Origin: Apiotrichum sp. Y4204
Taxonomy: Eukaryota; Basidiomycota; Tremellomycetes; Trichosporonales; Trichosporonaceae
Reading direction: 5' to 3'
NCBI GenBank assembly: GCA_025531455.1
Contig: JAMYHL010000077.1
Coordinates: 1-64,000 of the forward strand
DNA length: 64,000 nt
Positions 1 to 12,354 of this stretch are shown one piece after another. A model generated the notes under the pieces. It saw only the letters and a list, made by a program, of their open reading frames with translations, was not told the DNA's origin and did not search any database. The stretch's first letter is position 1, and every line of letters begins with the position of its first letter. The position numbers were made by a program, and so were the translations under genes.

Positions 1-179
1 TCGATACCGCGTGGGTTCCACGTGTCGGTTGGATACCGTGGTAGCACTTGGGCGCATGCTGTGTGGCGGATCTTACAAAACCCCCCTGTCTGAGACATCG
101 GACAACAATAGGACAACAATAGGAAGTTGTACCGAAAAGCTGACCTAGGGGTAACCCGGTTACTAGTAGTGTAACAGGG

Positions 180-232
180 TTAGACAAAGGATGTCTTAAT
201 CGTAATTGATTAGACAAATGATGTCTTAACCA
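180..232. repeat. Short tandem direct repeat, about 30-bp period
   Basis: Two imperfect copies of a block reading ttagacaaaggatgtctta (first copy) start near 180 and 210. A shorter tandem (gacaacaatag twice) lies at about 102-122. Repeats like this are common in LTR promoters, and a copia fragment follows, so this may be a relic of an element's 5' region. I could not define LTR ends. Confidence 0.5.
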
Positions 233-632
233 TAGTAGGTTACGACATGGATCGTAACACACGTCAGGTCTGTTACTTGCAGCCATACCATGTCTTAGCC
301 ACTAATCGCAGCACCGCGGCAAGCCAATATCGAGCTCCCACTGATAGATGACCAGAGAACGCCATCGCCAAGTCTGTATTTTGACTCTGAGACTGCAGAA
401 GGTCTGCCGCAAGTCTGGACAGAATGGAGGTAGAAGGATCCTCACTTGTCCCTAACTTGCTCATGACACTTTGTGGTTTGTCACAGCCGCAAATGTACAT
501 TGTCGCATTCACTATCGCAAAGACACCCCTTGTTGGTTTAGCTGAAGTATCATTGTTTGATCAGAAACCATTCTGAGCAGAGGGAACCAGTGGCACCAGT
601 GGCAAAATGAGTCTGAAATTTGCACCTGCAGA

Positions 633-1130
633 TGCACAAAGGGATATCTATTCAAGCTGTATGATGGAGCAAACAGTTGTTTTCAAAAAGACACTCTCAA
701 AAAGACACCCCCAATTTCAATTGCGACTGGAGCTGCTCAGTATGTTGTGATGTCGCAATCTGTGCGTGAAGCTGTATGGGTGCAACAACTGCTCTCAGGA
801 TTGGACGACGCCTGGGCCGGACCCAGGACATTATATGGAGACAACCATGCTGCCATAGTCATTACGCAGGACCCAGTTGTGCATACACAATGAAAGGAAA
901 TTGACGTACCATCCCACTACCTGAGAGAGCAGGTCCAGCATGGTTGGCTGACCCTACACGACGTCACCACCACTTCGATGCCTGCAGACAACCTCATAAA
1001 ACCACTTGTGTCAGCACACATCATAAACTTGCAACGACTTCTTGGTCCCCAACCTGCTTTCGAATTGCAAAATGCTATACCTGTTTGCATCGAAAACATG
1101 ACTGACACATGCACAAATTTACAAAAATAA
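633..1130 (+). pseudogene. Ty1/copia retrotransposon RNase H fragment, broken
   Basis: One frame reads through the end of a copia polyprotein: KGYLFKLYDGANS near the start, then ATGAAQYVVMSQSVREAVW, TLYGDNHAAIVITQDPV, and a C-terminal part with DNLIKPLVSAH and LQRLLG. These match the order of copia-type RNase H blocks (the AEY, DN and ADxLTKPL regions). The frame is interrupted by TGA at 891-893, where the family usually has an arginine before K(H/E)IDV, and it ends at TAA 1128-1130. No reverse transcriptase, integrase or gag is recognisable upstream, so this is a 5'-truncated dead copy. An AATAAA hexamer at about 1155 and a 40-nt A run from 1216 follow. Confidence 0.8.
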
Positions 1131-1214
1131 TCTTGTGACAACCCTACAAAAGTGCAATAAAGTTTTGCAAGCCTGAAGTGATAAAACAACCTGGAGTGGT
1201 AGAACAATCTGACC

Positions 1215-1215
<1 letters not shown>

Positions 1216-1255
<40 letters not shown>
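1216..1255 (+). repeat. 40-nt poly(A) tract
   Basis: Forty consecutive A residues lie about 85 nt after the stop of the copia fragment and about 55 nt after an AATAAA signal. The arrangement resembles the 3' end of a polyadenylated transcript. Length may be affected by sequencing slippage. Confidence 0.9.
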
Positions 1256-1259
<4 letters not shown>

Positions 1260-1309
1260 TTGAATGTGCAGGGATCTCTTGAGCCCCGTACACTTCACCA
1301 CACCTCACC

Positions 1310-1879
1310 ATGGTTGACAAAAGACTGGCCAACATGATCCTCATCTTCCGTGAGGGGCAACTGGTACCCTCAATATGCAATTTCTGCTGTGAGCAAGGTG
1401 GTGGCGACAGTTGCTACATCCTACGTGATCATCCCAAGTCCCGAGCCCTCGAGAAATGTGCACTCTGCACTCGAGTGGCAAGGGATGCTCCCCATCTGCA
1501 ACAACATCGTCACCCTTGCAACCTTCGCGTCCATTCTCACCCTTGCAACCTTCGCAACCATCCACCAACGACGATGACGACGACGACAGTGACACTGAGC
1601 AGCAGCGCCGCCTTGCTGCAGCACTCGTCAAGCGGATGCGCAAGACCGCCACCGACAAGACCGCCGCCGAAAAGCGCGCTGCCGCTAAACCCACCGCTGC
1701 CGCTAAAACCCACCGCCGCCGCAAAGCGCGCCGCCGCCCCAAAGCGCGCTGACGTTGCAAAGCGCCTCACCGCCGCTATGAAGTACGCCGCCGTGCACGG
1801 GCCGAGTGGGAGTGTTGCGACGACGATCTGTGGGTCGCCCTCGACGCCGCAGTCGACAGCCCATGCGCCGTTCCAGTAG
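1310..1879 (+). other. Low-complexity open region, coding status unclear
   Basis: All three plus-strand frames are open over parts of this stretch. One frame (1310-1879) starts MVDKRLANMILIFREGQ and becomes Pro/Ala-rich. Another (1456-1752) holds an Asp run followed by a Lys/Ala/Arg-rich tail (about 1570-1752), an acidic-then-basic pattern seen in chromatin proteins. A third (1350-1577) has ordinary-looking sequence. No frame can be linked into a convincing gene, and no family is recognised. It could be a decayed gene or element 3' end shifted by indels. Confidence 0.25.
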
Positions 1880-2646
1880 TTATAAGTACTGTCGCGCGCG
1901 CGTCTCGATGCATCATCCGTCACTCTCTTACTCATTCTTACCACACATTCAGAGATCAAAATTCGGGCCTGGCCGTTACAATGAGCATGTCTGGGGATGG
2001 GTTAAGAGCCAACTTGCAAAAATTGCACTCCAACCACCATCCCTGGAGGCCAAGTGCGGCGCCGAACGAACGAGATTTGATCACATACTGTAGGTGTCGT
2101 AGAAGATAACGTGTACGTACTGTACAAGACCCGGCATCTCTTTCGTTGCTGTGTTCAAGCAGTTTAAGCGTCGTACCGAAACTACAGTCGCTCATGACGA
2201 ATGCTGGAGACCACAGTGTGGCCATAGAACGGCCAGGTACCAGCCGCCTGTAGACAGTCGCATGAGTCTCTTCCAGAAGAGGGAACAAACGGTTGTGTCG
2301 CCGAGCGCTCAGGGTGGCAGTCACCGGTTAGGGCGATGAGTAGTTTGTCAGTCAACAAGTCACTGATTGGACTGTCGGCGCTATCAGTTCAGGACATGAG
2401 AAAGGCGGTGAGGGAGCGCGCTCATTGTAGGTAAAACGCCCAGGTGAGCATGGGGTGGAATGCTATCGTCTTCAATGATGGCACGAAATGCCAGCTGAGT
2501 CTTGAAGGGCCGACAACTGCCGTTTCTTTTGCCCCATCCATCCTTTGCATCCGATCACGCTACGTCGAGGGAGCTAACGATGTTGCTGAAAATCCCATGC
2601 GGCATACCTACCCAGCTCTCTATCATCGGTGCCCACAAAGTTACGC
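1880..2646. other. Intergenic, no feature seen
   Basis: Only short, mutually overlapping frames occur here. The right part is the 3' flank of the minus-strand permease. I see no repeat, RNA gene or conserved motif. Confidence 0.5.
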
Positions 2647-4528
2647 TCAATGCAGAAACCTGAAATCAAGCCGCTTGTTGCCCTGATCTTTTGTAGTGCG
2701 GATGTACTCGTCGCGCTGCTCCTGGTTCCAGCCGTCCCAGATACGGTCGCGCTGTCTGTTGCGAAAGATGTACCATGCTTTTGCCAAGAAAAACAGAACA
2801 ATGTTGGCCGAGATGAGGCCTAAAAGGACTCGATTGCCCTTGTGGTAGTACGGCTTGTCGTCGGGCTGGTACACGTTGGACGCTATGAGCGACGCGCTTT
2901 GCACAAACATGTTGTACACTGACGACGCCACCGTGCGTGTGCGGACGGAACCGGCGTTCATGCTGTTCAGCGAAACGAGGATGGGGTGCATGTACTGCGG
3001 TCAGAGACTTTCGGGACACAGTCACTCACAGGGAATCCCACGACGAGGGTAAGAACGACCCATTTCGACCACTTGTTGATTGTGTCTGGAAGAGTAACGA
3101 GAACAATGAACGTGATTAACAGCCACCATGACCCTATCGAGGCGGTGAGCAGGCGTTCATTGCGCCTTTTGGTTGTGAACGCGAGACTGAGGTTGCCAAT
3201 GATGGTGAGAATTGAGCTCGGAATGGACAGCAGGTTTGTTTGGAAAGTTGAGTAGCCCAGAGAGCGGAGAGTGAGCGTGAAGTAGGCTCCCACAGTACCT
3301 GTCATGTGTCAGAGCAAGTCTTAGATGGTCGGAGACTAGACTCACTAGGGGCGATGAAAGTCGTGATCCCAAGGATGTACAAAGGCCATAGATCGTAGTC
3401 GGTGAGAGATCGCCACAGGTCGGTGACAGACAGACCTTCACGGTTATGCACTGAGCAGAGTTAGGAGTGTCATATTGCCATCTCGATGACTCACTAGAGG
3501 ACTTGGTAGGATCGTCGCGAAGCACTTTATTCACCACGATGATCTCCTCCCGCTCCGTGAACCAGCCCTGCCTCCGGATGCGGCCCCACAACGATTGGTG
3601 TGTCTGTGTTGGGCTGGGGGGAAGGTAGAACAGCGCAAAGAGACCAACAAGAAAGGTTAGCGCCCCCTCAAGAGCAAACAACCATCGCCATCCTTCCATG
3701 TGGGTGTGATGACGCATTTCCAAGATGCCAGCGGCGAGAAGTGCACCGACGATGTTGGTGACTGTGTATGAGACCCAAAAGAACGCGAGGCGGATGGTAA
3801 GCTCGGTGGAAGTGTAGAAGTAGCTGAGGTAAAGAATCGTGTCGGCGATGAAGCCTCCTTCGATCAGACCCAGCAATGCGCGAGTTACGAAGAAGCCAGC
3901 ACGATTCTGGATGCCTGCCTGAGCGATGGCGACAGCGGACCAACTCATCATCTGGATTGGAATCCAGACATCGGAGCCGAGCTTTTTCGAAACTGCGAGC
4001 TGTCAGTAACCAGACTATTTGTGTACGAGGGACACGCCGCTGACTCACTCATCTGGGATGGGAGCTCGGCTCCCAAAAAGCAAACGTAGAAGATGGTCAT
4101 TCCAATGTTGTAGTCACCAGTCGTTAAATGAGTGTCTCCGAGGAAGTTGTCCGAAAGCGCATTGTGAATATTGCCACGGTCCAGCTGGAGTGCCGCGAAA
4201 CAGATGCAAGCGAATAGGGCCACGCGGACGTCCAGCCGACGAACGAGCTTACTCTCCTCCTCTGATGTCCACGTCGCCCTGGGATCCCAGCGGTGCTTTG
4301 ACTCGTAGCTGTCCGGCGGTTCATACCATCTAGAAAGTTAGGACCAGTATACTTTGCGGAGAAGACAGAGAGACAGCCTGCTCACTTGGCATGGAGGTCC
4401 GCGTCGGAGTCGGTGGGGGTTGTCGTCGAGCCGAGGTTCTTCTCGTCATCTAAGTCGCTTCGGGAAGTTTGATACGATAGCTGGGGGGAGGGGGGAGTGC
4501 CCGAATGGTTGGTGGCCGAGGCGGTCAT
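2647..4528 (-). CDS. MFS permease, allantoate/anion:cation symporter (Dal5) family
   Basis: Six exons close in phase: 4528-4386, 4329-4049, 3992-3495, 3450-3346, 3298-3030 and 2994-2647, with introns of 35-56 nt. The 547-aa product fits this family's usual length. Family hallmarks are visible: LDRGNIHNA in the first membrane helix, PSQMISKKLGSDVWIPIQM across an exon junction, the helix-5 block ALLGLIEGGF, and SSMHNREGL just after the central loop. The tail ends in a hydrophilic KxxDFRFLH stretch. The protein should sit in the plasma membrane and import an organic anion, ureide, vitamin or dipeptide by proton symport; the substrate cannot be read from sequence. The start gives MTASATNHSGTPPSP, a normal cytosolic N terminus. 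A GATAAG site at 4957-4962, about 430 bp upstream, would suit nitrogen control but may be chance. Confidence 0.9.
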
Positions 4529-7500
4529 ACCACGTTGTGCTGCTCACGTGCGCTCGGAGTCGGTGAGATGGGAACAAAGTGCGAAGGACACGGCCAGACC
4601 TAAGGCCTTTTGTAGAGGACAGATACTCGCCCTGAACTGTACTGCACCAGAAACAAGGTGAGATTGACGACAGGTTGGCGATCACGGCGATGGCGTATGG
4701 ATGCGTTCAGCCATGAGTGCGACATAGATTTGCATGATGGTGAACAGTGAGAGGCGGAGAAAATGGGGGCGTACCATGTAGAGCTGGACGGGGTTCCCCG
4801 TTCTCTAATCACGGACAATCCTTAATCGGTCTGGCACATAGTCATACAACTTGTAGTTGTTCGAACGTGTCTCCATATTGCTTGGAGATATGTCGTATGG
4901 GTGACGAGCTGATGAGGAAAAGGGTGGTGGGGAGATCGGGTGCCAAAGAAAGCCGAGATAAGGATGCCTAAAACAGCACTGGGCAAGCGTGCCTGGTAAT
5001 GCAGGCCGCGCATTCAAGGCGTCATTGCTGGACGCGATGACACAATCTCGAGCTCGTGCGTCACCATCTGTCGCGTCCACTCTCATGTACTTCGCAGGGT
5101 ATCCAACATCACGAGTCCGTGTGAGACCTGTGGTCAGCGTGCGTACTGGAGTTGATGCCCACCGCGTAGTATGCGCTGTCCATCGCTGGTACAGCGTGCA
5201 CTCTTGATTCTTGATGTGGCCATCTCGGGGCAGGGTAACCGCGTGGACGGCGATGCCACCCAATGGCGCCATCGGCCCTTCTCATGAGTATGAATGACAG
5301 AAGGGGCAGAGGACCATGCGAGATAGGATACAGTGCACGCATAGCCGCGCTGACAAACGGCAATGCGGCACGACATGCTGCAATCCTTCCTCTAGAGCAC
5401 GCTCAATGTCTGATCAATTGACACTGCCTCACTTGCTAGTGTCCCGCGCCTGGCGCACCGGCCGTTCGTCGGTACTGATGGCAAAAGAGACAGAGCAAGC
5501 CCGGCAGTTGTCCTCCGGCACATGCGGAGCGGGAAAGCAGAGCCGCCCGCTTGTCCTACCCGACAACGTCGTGTCGAACTCTGATCCGTCCCCAGTCGGG
5601 TCAAACTACTTTGACCTGCCGCCTCCCATTCCCATTCAGTGGGTACGTGCGAGTCGAACACAAGGAAAACGCGGAGATCGTGAAAGGGGGGGTAATGTTC
5701 TTTCCATGTCCGGGCTAGTGAAGGTGGGTACCGAGGTTGGCAGTTTGTGTAGAGGGAGCTTTTTGGATTGAGGATGGCTGTGTTGGAAACCGGGCCCCAG
5801 CTCCGGCAATCTCGGAGCCGACTGGCAAAGGCGAAGCGCGAAGTGCCTTTCTCCTTGAGTCATTGATCAGATTACTCTCTGGTTCTCTGGGCGGGGCGGG
5901 GAGAGTGGAGAATTGGCAATCACAGACGGAGCGGGATCAAATATGACGACACCTTGATAGCTCCATAGTCCACCATTTATAACACGTCATTTATGGGCCG
6001 AGATAAAAATTGAGCGCTAAATAGAGGTTGGCTAGCAGTAAAGCTAAACAGAGCTAAATAGTGCAACCCCCATATCAAAGAGCTCCTTCCCGTTTTTGTT
6101 CGCCTGTTTGCTTTGCTTTTTGTGCACTGCCGCCGTCCTGTCGGTCCGAAGAATCCGGAACACACTTGTGACAGCAAAACCGGACATGTAGAATCACACA
6201 ACGAGGTGTAGAGAGAGAGAGTTTCCAGAGCGAGGTACAGAGCGGTACAGAGGGTGAAGCCAGTGCAGAATGAGTGGGTACACGGGGTGCCATCTCAGCA
6301 GTGGCCAGTGCAGCAGAGCAACAGTGCCGCCGGCGCTTCTCTGCAACCCCAGGGAGCTGGCGGCCACCCTGTCAACAGCTCAGCGGCCGTTGCCTGAGAT
6401 TCATCGATGTATCATTAAAACCAGCGGCCGAACTTGCCAACTTTGGGCTCTGTTCCGCTGTCAGGAACGCAAACGAGGAACGGCATATGAGGATATTCTG
6501 CCCAACGAGCTCCATCTCATGAGCGTTACATTGACGTCGTCGATCACGTTGGAATCCTCGACTTCGACCCAAGATATCATTTACTGGGCGAGTCTCCGTC
6601 GAGTCAGGTCACCACTTAGGTCCTCCGGACCTGCGATTCCAATTCCACTACGATCAGTCGCTCACTTGATCTCGATGGTGATTGTGAACACATGTGCGCA
6701 TGCGACAATGGGGTTCGCATAAACTTTTGGGTCCACAGTGACAAGGTTCGCTACGTCGGAAAACCCGCCACACCCTCGCGCAACCGCAACCGCCCTTTGT
6801 CTCGAGACATTTGGGTCAAAGAGGATGCAGGAATCTCTAGACCAATGGCTTTGCTCCTACCGGTCATAATCTATGACTAAAAATGGCTTCCATGTTGGAT
6901 ACTGGCGCGTCCGGCGGCCAGCGGGACGATGGTGAAGCTCGGAAGCCCCTGTCGACCCTGCCTTCCAGCATGCCTGAGGGGCGTCAGTGATCAGTGATCC
7001 CTTGATCGACAAAACATGACACTTGCTTCTTCCTCGTTTGCTGGACATGGGGTAGTGAACACCCTGCGACTATCGATACGCCAAGATCTTCAGGCTCCAG
7101 CTCATGATCCAGCGGTAACAGGCCGAGAACCACGGACCCCACACAAGCGAATGTTGACTGACTCCCGCCCGACTCGGGTGGCTCGTCCATTGGTAAACCG
7201 AATCCAGCTTGATTGATACACAACGGTGGGCAGGGGATTTATCAGGGGCGACGATGGTCAGGCCCTCCTATCCGCTTCTTGGCGTTGGGAACAGCCGGCA
7301 CCCTGGGTCAGACGGCATCCACTACTTATCACGTTATCAAGCCGGACCCGTGCGCTTAAGTGCACTGCCCTGGGCAGCACTGCCTACGCCAAACATCCCC
7401 TCGGTGAGGAGCATCTGGGTTACTGTGCGTATGGTGCTGCCGCACTCCTCGCCTTGGCATGCAGAGCACTGCCCATACCCTAACCTAATGTGGCAAAAGT

Positions 7501-8167
7501 CCTCTACTGTTACGTATCGGCCTCTGCAACTCTCTTTACGCACTGTACCCGTGTTGCAGTGTTGTGCGGGCAGGGTTTAAGCTTCCGATTATATTACTCT
7601 TAAGCTGTTTTTTTGGGCTCGCCTGCCGACTCCTTGGACTTGCGGCTCTTCTGCATGCTCCCTCTGTACCCAGCACCCAAGGTCTACAGGTACGAGGGCC
7701 CAAGGGCAGAGACATTGCACCCGCCATGAGGTGGTGACAACGTCCATCTATTCTCAAGATGAGACTCAGTTTCCGAGATCTTGCGTTCAACAGCCCCAGT
7801 AGCCTTCTGGAACTGGGTGGACCGCACAAGAGCAGGCACGGTTCGAAGGTTTTCACTCGGGGCAGCTGTCTTTCAGCGACTCAAAAAGAGCCCAGCGGCC
7901 CGGCCTGCAGCGTAATGCTTGCTCCCAGATCCTCGAGCGCCCAGCATTTTCCAGCCCACACTTCTGGCGCCGCCTACGGCGATCTCCGTGCAATGTTGAG
8001 GGTCATAACGGCAGCGAACGTGAACGATGCCGCGGACACCCTTGTCCCGCGATCCTCGGAGCTTCCGGGAACGACCCTTCGTTGGGCTGTGCACTCATGA
8101 ACGAACACCGCCAGCGGTCGGCTCTTCCTGGTTCAAGTTCATGGGCTCGAGGGATGTTAGCACATGC
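4529..8167. other. Long gene-poor stretch
   Basis: About 3.6 kb with many short overlapping frames on both strands (up to about 155 codons). None has recognisable motifs, consistent composition or joinable splice sites. The left end is the promoter side of the permease. I found no transposase, reverse transcriptase, tRNA or tandem array. It may hold 5' UTRs, a non-coding RNA or decayed elements. Confidence 0.45.
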
Positions 8168-8174
8168 TATATAA
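8168..8174 (+). promoter_or_regulatory. TATA box of the secreted-protein gene
   Basis: TATATAA lies 111-117 bp upstream of the ATG at 8285 and is followed by a pyrimidine-rich leader. Spacing suits a core promoter with a short 5' UTR. Confidence 0.5.
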
Positions 8175-8284
8175 CCGGAACTACCCCGCCAGATCCAGTT
8201 GCTGCATCTTTGTCCAATTCTCACAATTGAACTCATATTTGCCGTCCAGTACTCATCGCCCTTCCAGCCATCATTTCCCCCATC

Positions 8285-9775
8285 ATGCGCGTGGGCTCTA
8301 CACTTCTCTGCGCCGTTGCCTTTGCGCTACCCTATGTCCGCGCACTGAGCGAGGCGGACTCCATCGACGCATTCACCAACTTCCTCGACCACTACCTCTC
8401 CCCACACAATGCCCAGGTCGCCGCCAGCATCAACTCCACGCTGTTCGCTGAGGACGTCAAAGGATCCGTTGACCGTGAGTTCTACCACATGAGGGTAGAC
8501 GGCATCCACGCTGACACAAGCCAGTTTCGACAAAGTATGTGCTATCTGAAACAAAACGGCTCACAGGGCACCGCCGGGAAGCTCGGAGACTTCGAATCCC
8601 TCGGCCCTGTAGTCGAGTTCCCGCAGCCGTGCCTTTCTGGCCTGGCCGTGCCCATGTACATTATCCTGACATGACCAGTTTTGACAGCCGCGAGCTCTCC
8701 ACAGAGTACCTCTTTGGCCTGTTCGTCAGCATCGAGAAGCAGGACAAGGGCCGACCTAATCCCATTGGCGTTCCCCTCTCGTACAACGTAAGTTTTCGAA
8801 TGGATCAAGTTTCTGCAAATTACGCGGTGCACACGGTGCCGTGCAAAGTCTGTCGTGTCGGACAGTTACTGACCCACAGGTGACCCACCTGATGGCGAAG
8901 AACAACTATGTCTTCGGCTCTGTCAAGTTTGACTGTGAGTTGCAACGGTGATGGAGATTGAAGCCTGCTAGGCCCAGAACTCTGGGCATGATCGCGGGAT
9001 GGCAGAGGCGCGAACTGCATTCGTGCCTCTCTGGACTGGCGCGTCCGTCATCCGAATACTACGGGGTGGGGGATGTTGCCGTCATCATCAGGTCACTGGA
9101 AACCTTGCTCCACATGCTCATGTGTCAGTCTACTACCCGACAATCGATGTCCACTACCCGATCCAGGTCGACGCGTGGCTGTTGTTCAATGAGCAGAAGG
9201 AGATTCAGCAGTACGACGTGTCGTTCCGCCGCTGGGCGTGGGCCATGGACACCATAACACCAGCCCTGCTCCCACAGATGGCCGAGCATGCCAAGGTCAC
9301 CACCCAGGATCGCGACACCATTATGCGCGAGTACATGATTCCGGTCATCTGCGGCTCCCACGACAAACACTGCCACGGCCCGAACAAGCAGTACGAGGAT
9401 TACGAAGACTGTGCGCGCTTTATCCGTACCAAAAAGGTGGGGCACTTCTACCGCATGGGTGAAGACAACGTCCTCTGCCGCAATCTGCACGTCCCGATGC
9501 TGCACTTGCGCCCCGAGGTGCACTGCGACCACATTGGCCCGACCGGCGGCGACATGTGCAACAGGCGCGACTACGCCGAGGTCGTCCTCGAAAGTCACTT
9601 CCCTGAGGGCATGATTGCCTCCGACTGCGCCGACCCGATTAAACTTGCTTCTGCACCGGCCCGCAAACCGACGGCCCATCACTGGTCGTCCCACGACGAG
9701 CTTAAGCGCTGGTTTGGCATCGACAAGGGCCAGTGCCACTACAACCCGTACCGCGCAAAGTGGTGGCGCGTATAG
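8285..9775 (+). CDS. Secreted cysteine-rich protein, possible NTF2/SnoaL-like fold
   Basis: The N terminus MRVGSTLLCAVAFALPYVRA is a clear signal peptide. Exons fit as 8285-8474, 8521-8534 (14 nt), 8567-8628, 8679-8787, 8880-8934 and 9092-9775. The first four junctions close in phase. The 8934/9092 junction does not: one base is left over, and a 35-nt micro-exon near 9005-9040 would fix it but is weakly supported. The middle part (AEDVKGSVD, then VDAWLLFNE and QQYDVSFRRW) resembles NTF2/SnoaL-like folds. The last exon has eight cysteines (VIC, KHC, EDC, VLC, VHC, DMC, SDC, GQC) and a VHCDHIGPTGGDMC motif that I associate, from memory, with uncharacterised secreted fungal proteins. Likely extracellular or wall-associated and disulfide-bonded. 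Function unknown. Confidence 0.75.
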
Positions 9776-11217
9776 AGGGCGAGCGATTTGGCCCGCCCAT
9801 CTCCCTCTGGCAGTAACGAGTAGTATCCGGCTCTGTTCCAAAGTGCATGTACTGTACTCCCCATAGGATAACCTTCATAGCCATACCCTCCGCTCCTTCA
9901 TCAGTATATGTAGGCACATCTAGACCAGTCCCTCCATCAGTTTATGTAAGCGCATGCAAAACAGGTAAGAAGCACAGCTGGTGTTCAAGTGTGAACATGA
10001 TGCGCGAATGCGGACCTGGACGGCAAAGGCGAGTAGAAGTCTGGAAACATCCTTCCGGCATCAATGGTATCGACCCTGAGCCCTGCGTCTCGACAGTGCC
10101 AGCGTCGAGCGTGTGCGTCGTCTCAGGACGAGTCGTGCTGGCCAACCCCACACTCCGACACAGGGGTGGGGGCGTCCCTATATTGGCGGTACACGACATG
10201 GGCGTTGATAGGAAGCTTTGAGGGACTCGAGGAATTGAGGGATGGAAAGGACAAGCATGAGGAAACGCGAGTGGGCCTGCGCCCGCGAGGCCTGTGGCCT
10301 GCCTGTGGGCAGGTAGTTTTAAGAGGCAGCCATGGCGTCATCGCAGGCTTCCTCCTTTCAAGGAGGTTTCACGCAAGCCCAGGGCTGATGGTTCGCTGGA
10401 ACCAGTGAAGCAATGCCGAAACCATTGCAGTCCACACGAGTTGCAGCTTTGCAGCTACCCGTACCGATCGCGCGCAAAACGTGTCAGTGCGCCTCGGAGC
10501 TCGGCATGAGAGATTGTATCTAATTGTAGCTACGTAGGGATGCAGACAACAGCGCACTGTGAGACTCACACAACGGGATAAAGTGCCAGAGAGTTGTGAT
10601 AGGTGGACAACGGGCGCAGTGCCGGAGAAGTGCCAGATAAGTGCAGGGCCGTGGAGCCCCGGAGTGCCCATCAGTTGAGTCGCCCGAAGAATGTGTTTAG
10701 TGGACTTGTGTGCATCCCTGTTTAGTTGGCGCGTCTTTGGCATCTGCTCTGTCCATCCCATCCGTCAATCAGCAGATCAGCGGCTCAGCAGCGCACAGCG
10801 TCGACACTCCGTGCGACGCTCCACTCGCCACGCCCCCCAGCACATTCCGGGGGGGCGACTCCTGCCGTGTTCAAGAATGCATCCATGACCTGCTCTTTTC
10901 TTTCGTTCTCTTTCTTCTGAATTCTCATCCCTCTCGACTTCCCCTTTCCGCGATTCTGTAACTCTCACCTCTCACACTCCATTTCTCGTCTCTGCCACGT
11001 CTACCCATTTCTCAAACTATCTACACTGTGAATCCCATTCCTTCTTCTCTTCTCACAGGCCCGCGGTTTGGCACGTCTCGGCGTCTTTACCACCTTCATA
11101 TCATCTTCGTCGACAACATACAAGGCCCAGCGTAGTAAACCTTCAAATCCTTCGAGCTTCCCCGCGGCCCCCCTGCTCTCATCTTGTGACTTGTTCGTTT
11201 GTCGGAACTGGCTCTTC
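9776..11217. other. Intergenic; 5' leader of the next gene at right
   Basis: No gene is supported. Near 9890-9955 there are two imperfect copies of a block (ctccttcatcagtatatgta, then ctccatcagtttatgta), probably 3' UTR sequence. From about 10890 to 11060 the strand turns strongly C/T-rich, typical of the leader before a fungal start codon. An upstream in-frame ATG at 11068 exists, but the ATG at 11218 is preferred. Confidence 0.45.
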
Positions 11218-12354
11218 ATGGCTACCGTATACTTTCCAAACAAGCAAACGGTGGCGAGCATCGTGGCCTGCGTAGAGCGCAACGACTCGGTTGTGCGAGC
11301 GGTTGACCTCTTTCGTGACTGCGGACACTACACGGCACCTATGGAAATGCTGAGCAACATTATCCTGTACGAGGCCATCATCAACATGGGTCCTCTCTGG
11401 TGGAACGGGCTTCCGCACGTCATCAAGAAGCAAGTCGCTCCAGTTGTCGTTCTTAAGCGCTGCGGAGCCAGCGACTCCGTTTTAGCCGGTTTCACCTCCG
11501 TTACGAGACTTATAGACTCCCAAGAGTTGCTTATGGCAACGATAACTGCGGCCGGCCTTGGTCAGCGCGAACCTTCAGCACTGTTGGCCAAGATGTCGGT
11601 AGGTGGCGTGTTAGATCACGCAGAACGACGCTGACGACATGCAAACAGAATGAAAGACAGTCTTTCTTCAACTCGTCAACGGGGATGTGGCAGGTCTCAA
11701 CCAGAGCCAACCGTACCATCGAAAGTGTGAACTCCGTCTCTGAGGGTGAGCGTCAATGGCGTGGTCAAATCTGATTCTGGCAGTTAGAGTTAAGATTGAA
11801 GACGAAAGCAAGGCGAAAATGGGCTCCGACCTCTCAGCGACAGCTCCCCACGCTCCGAAGATTTGGGACGCTCCAGGCCGGCCATCCAAAGCCAGTGAGT
11901 TTATCGTGACTCACCATCGGCTTGTTGCAGAGGTGCTAATGCCCAACCTACAGACCATAACAGCGCTGCTCCTCAGCCTAACCTCCAACCTCGCAAGTCC
12001 AAGCGGAAGCGTTCCGACGAGGACAACAGCTCTCACAACGGCATCCCTACCGATGGCTATCATAACCAGGATCACGTCGTGAAGCGAATCAAGCGCGATC
12101 TTGAGGACCTGGAGCGCCAGACGCGCACCAAGTCCAAAGACCGTGCAGCTAAGCTGGCGTTGATCAAGAAACGCCGCAAGGCTCACACGGAGAGCCTTCA
12201 CAAGTTTGTTGGCAAACATAACACTGCCGTCGCTGAAGCTACAAACCGCCACAAGTCGGATGTGCGCGCGCTCAAGACCAAGCTCGACAACTTTGTGAAA
12301 AGCCACACTGCGGAGTCCAAGAAGATCGATGATCTGATTGCCAAACTGGTCTGA
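11218..12354 (+). CDS. Uncharacterised protein with basic NLS and C-terminal coiled coil
   Basis: Four exons close in phase: 11218-11598, 11649-11745, 11784-11894 and 11954-12354, giving 329 aa. The N-terminal 127 residues look globular, with conserved-looking GPLWWNGLPHVIKK. The middle is Ser/Pro-rich. A basic cluster PRKSKRKRSDED near residue 215 resembles a nuclear localisation signal. The last 95 residues (DLEDLERQTRTKSKDRAAK onwards) form a long, highly charged heptad-like helix. A nuclear, oligomeric role is inferred; I recognise no family. The start at 11218 begins MATVYFPNKQ. An in-frame ATG at 11068 would add a Ser-rich, unstructured 50 residues that looks like translated leader. Confidence 0.75.

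Noticed and set aside
4805..5272. 155-codon minus-strand frame as an extra upstream exon of the permease
   Set aside because: Its sequence has no family resemblance, and the permease already has a normal start at 4528.
9125..9841. 238-codon minus-strand frame
   Set aside because: Antisense to the last exon of the secreted protein, whose Cys pattern and signal peptide favour the plus strand.
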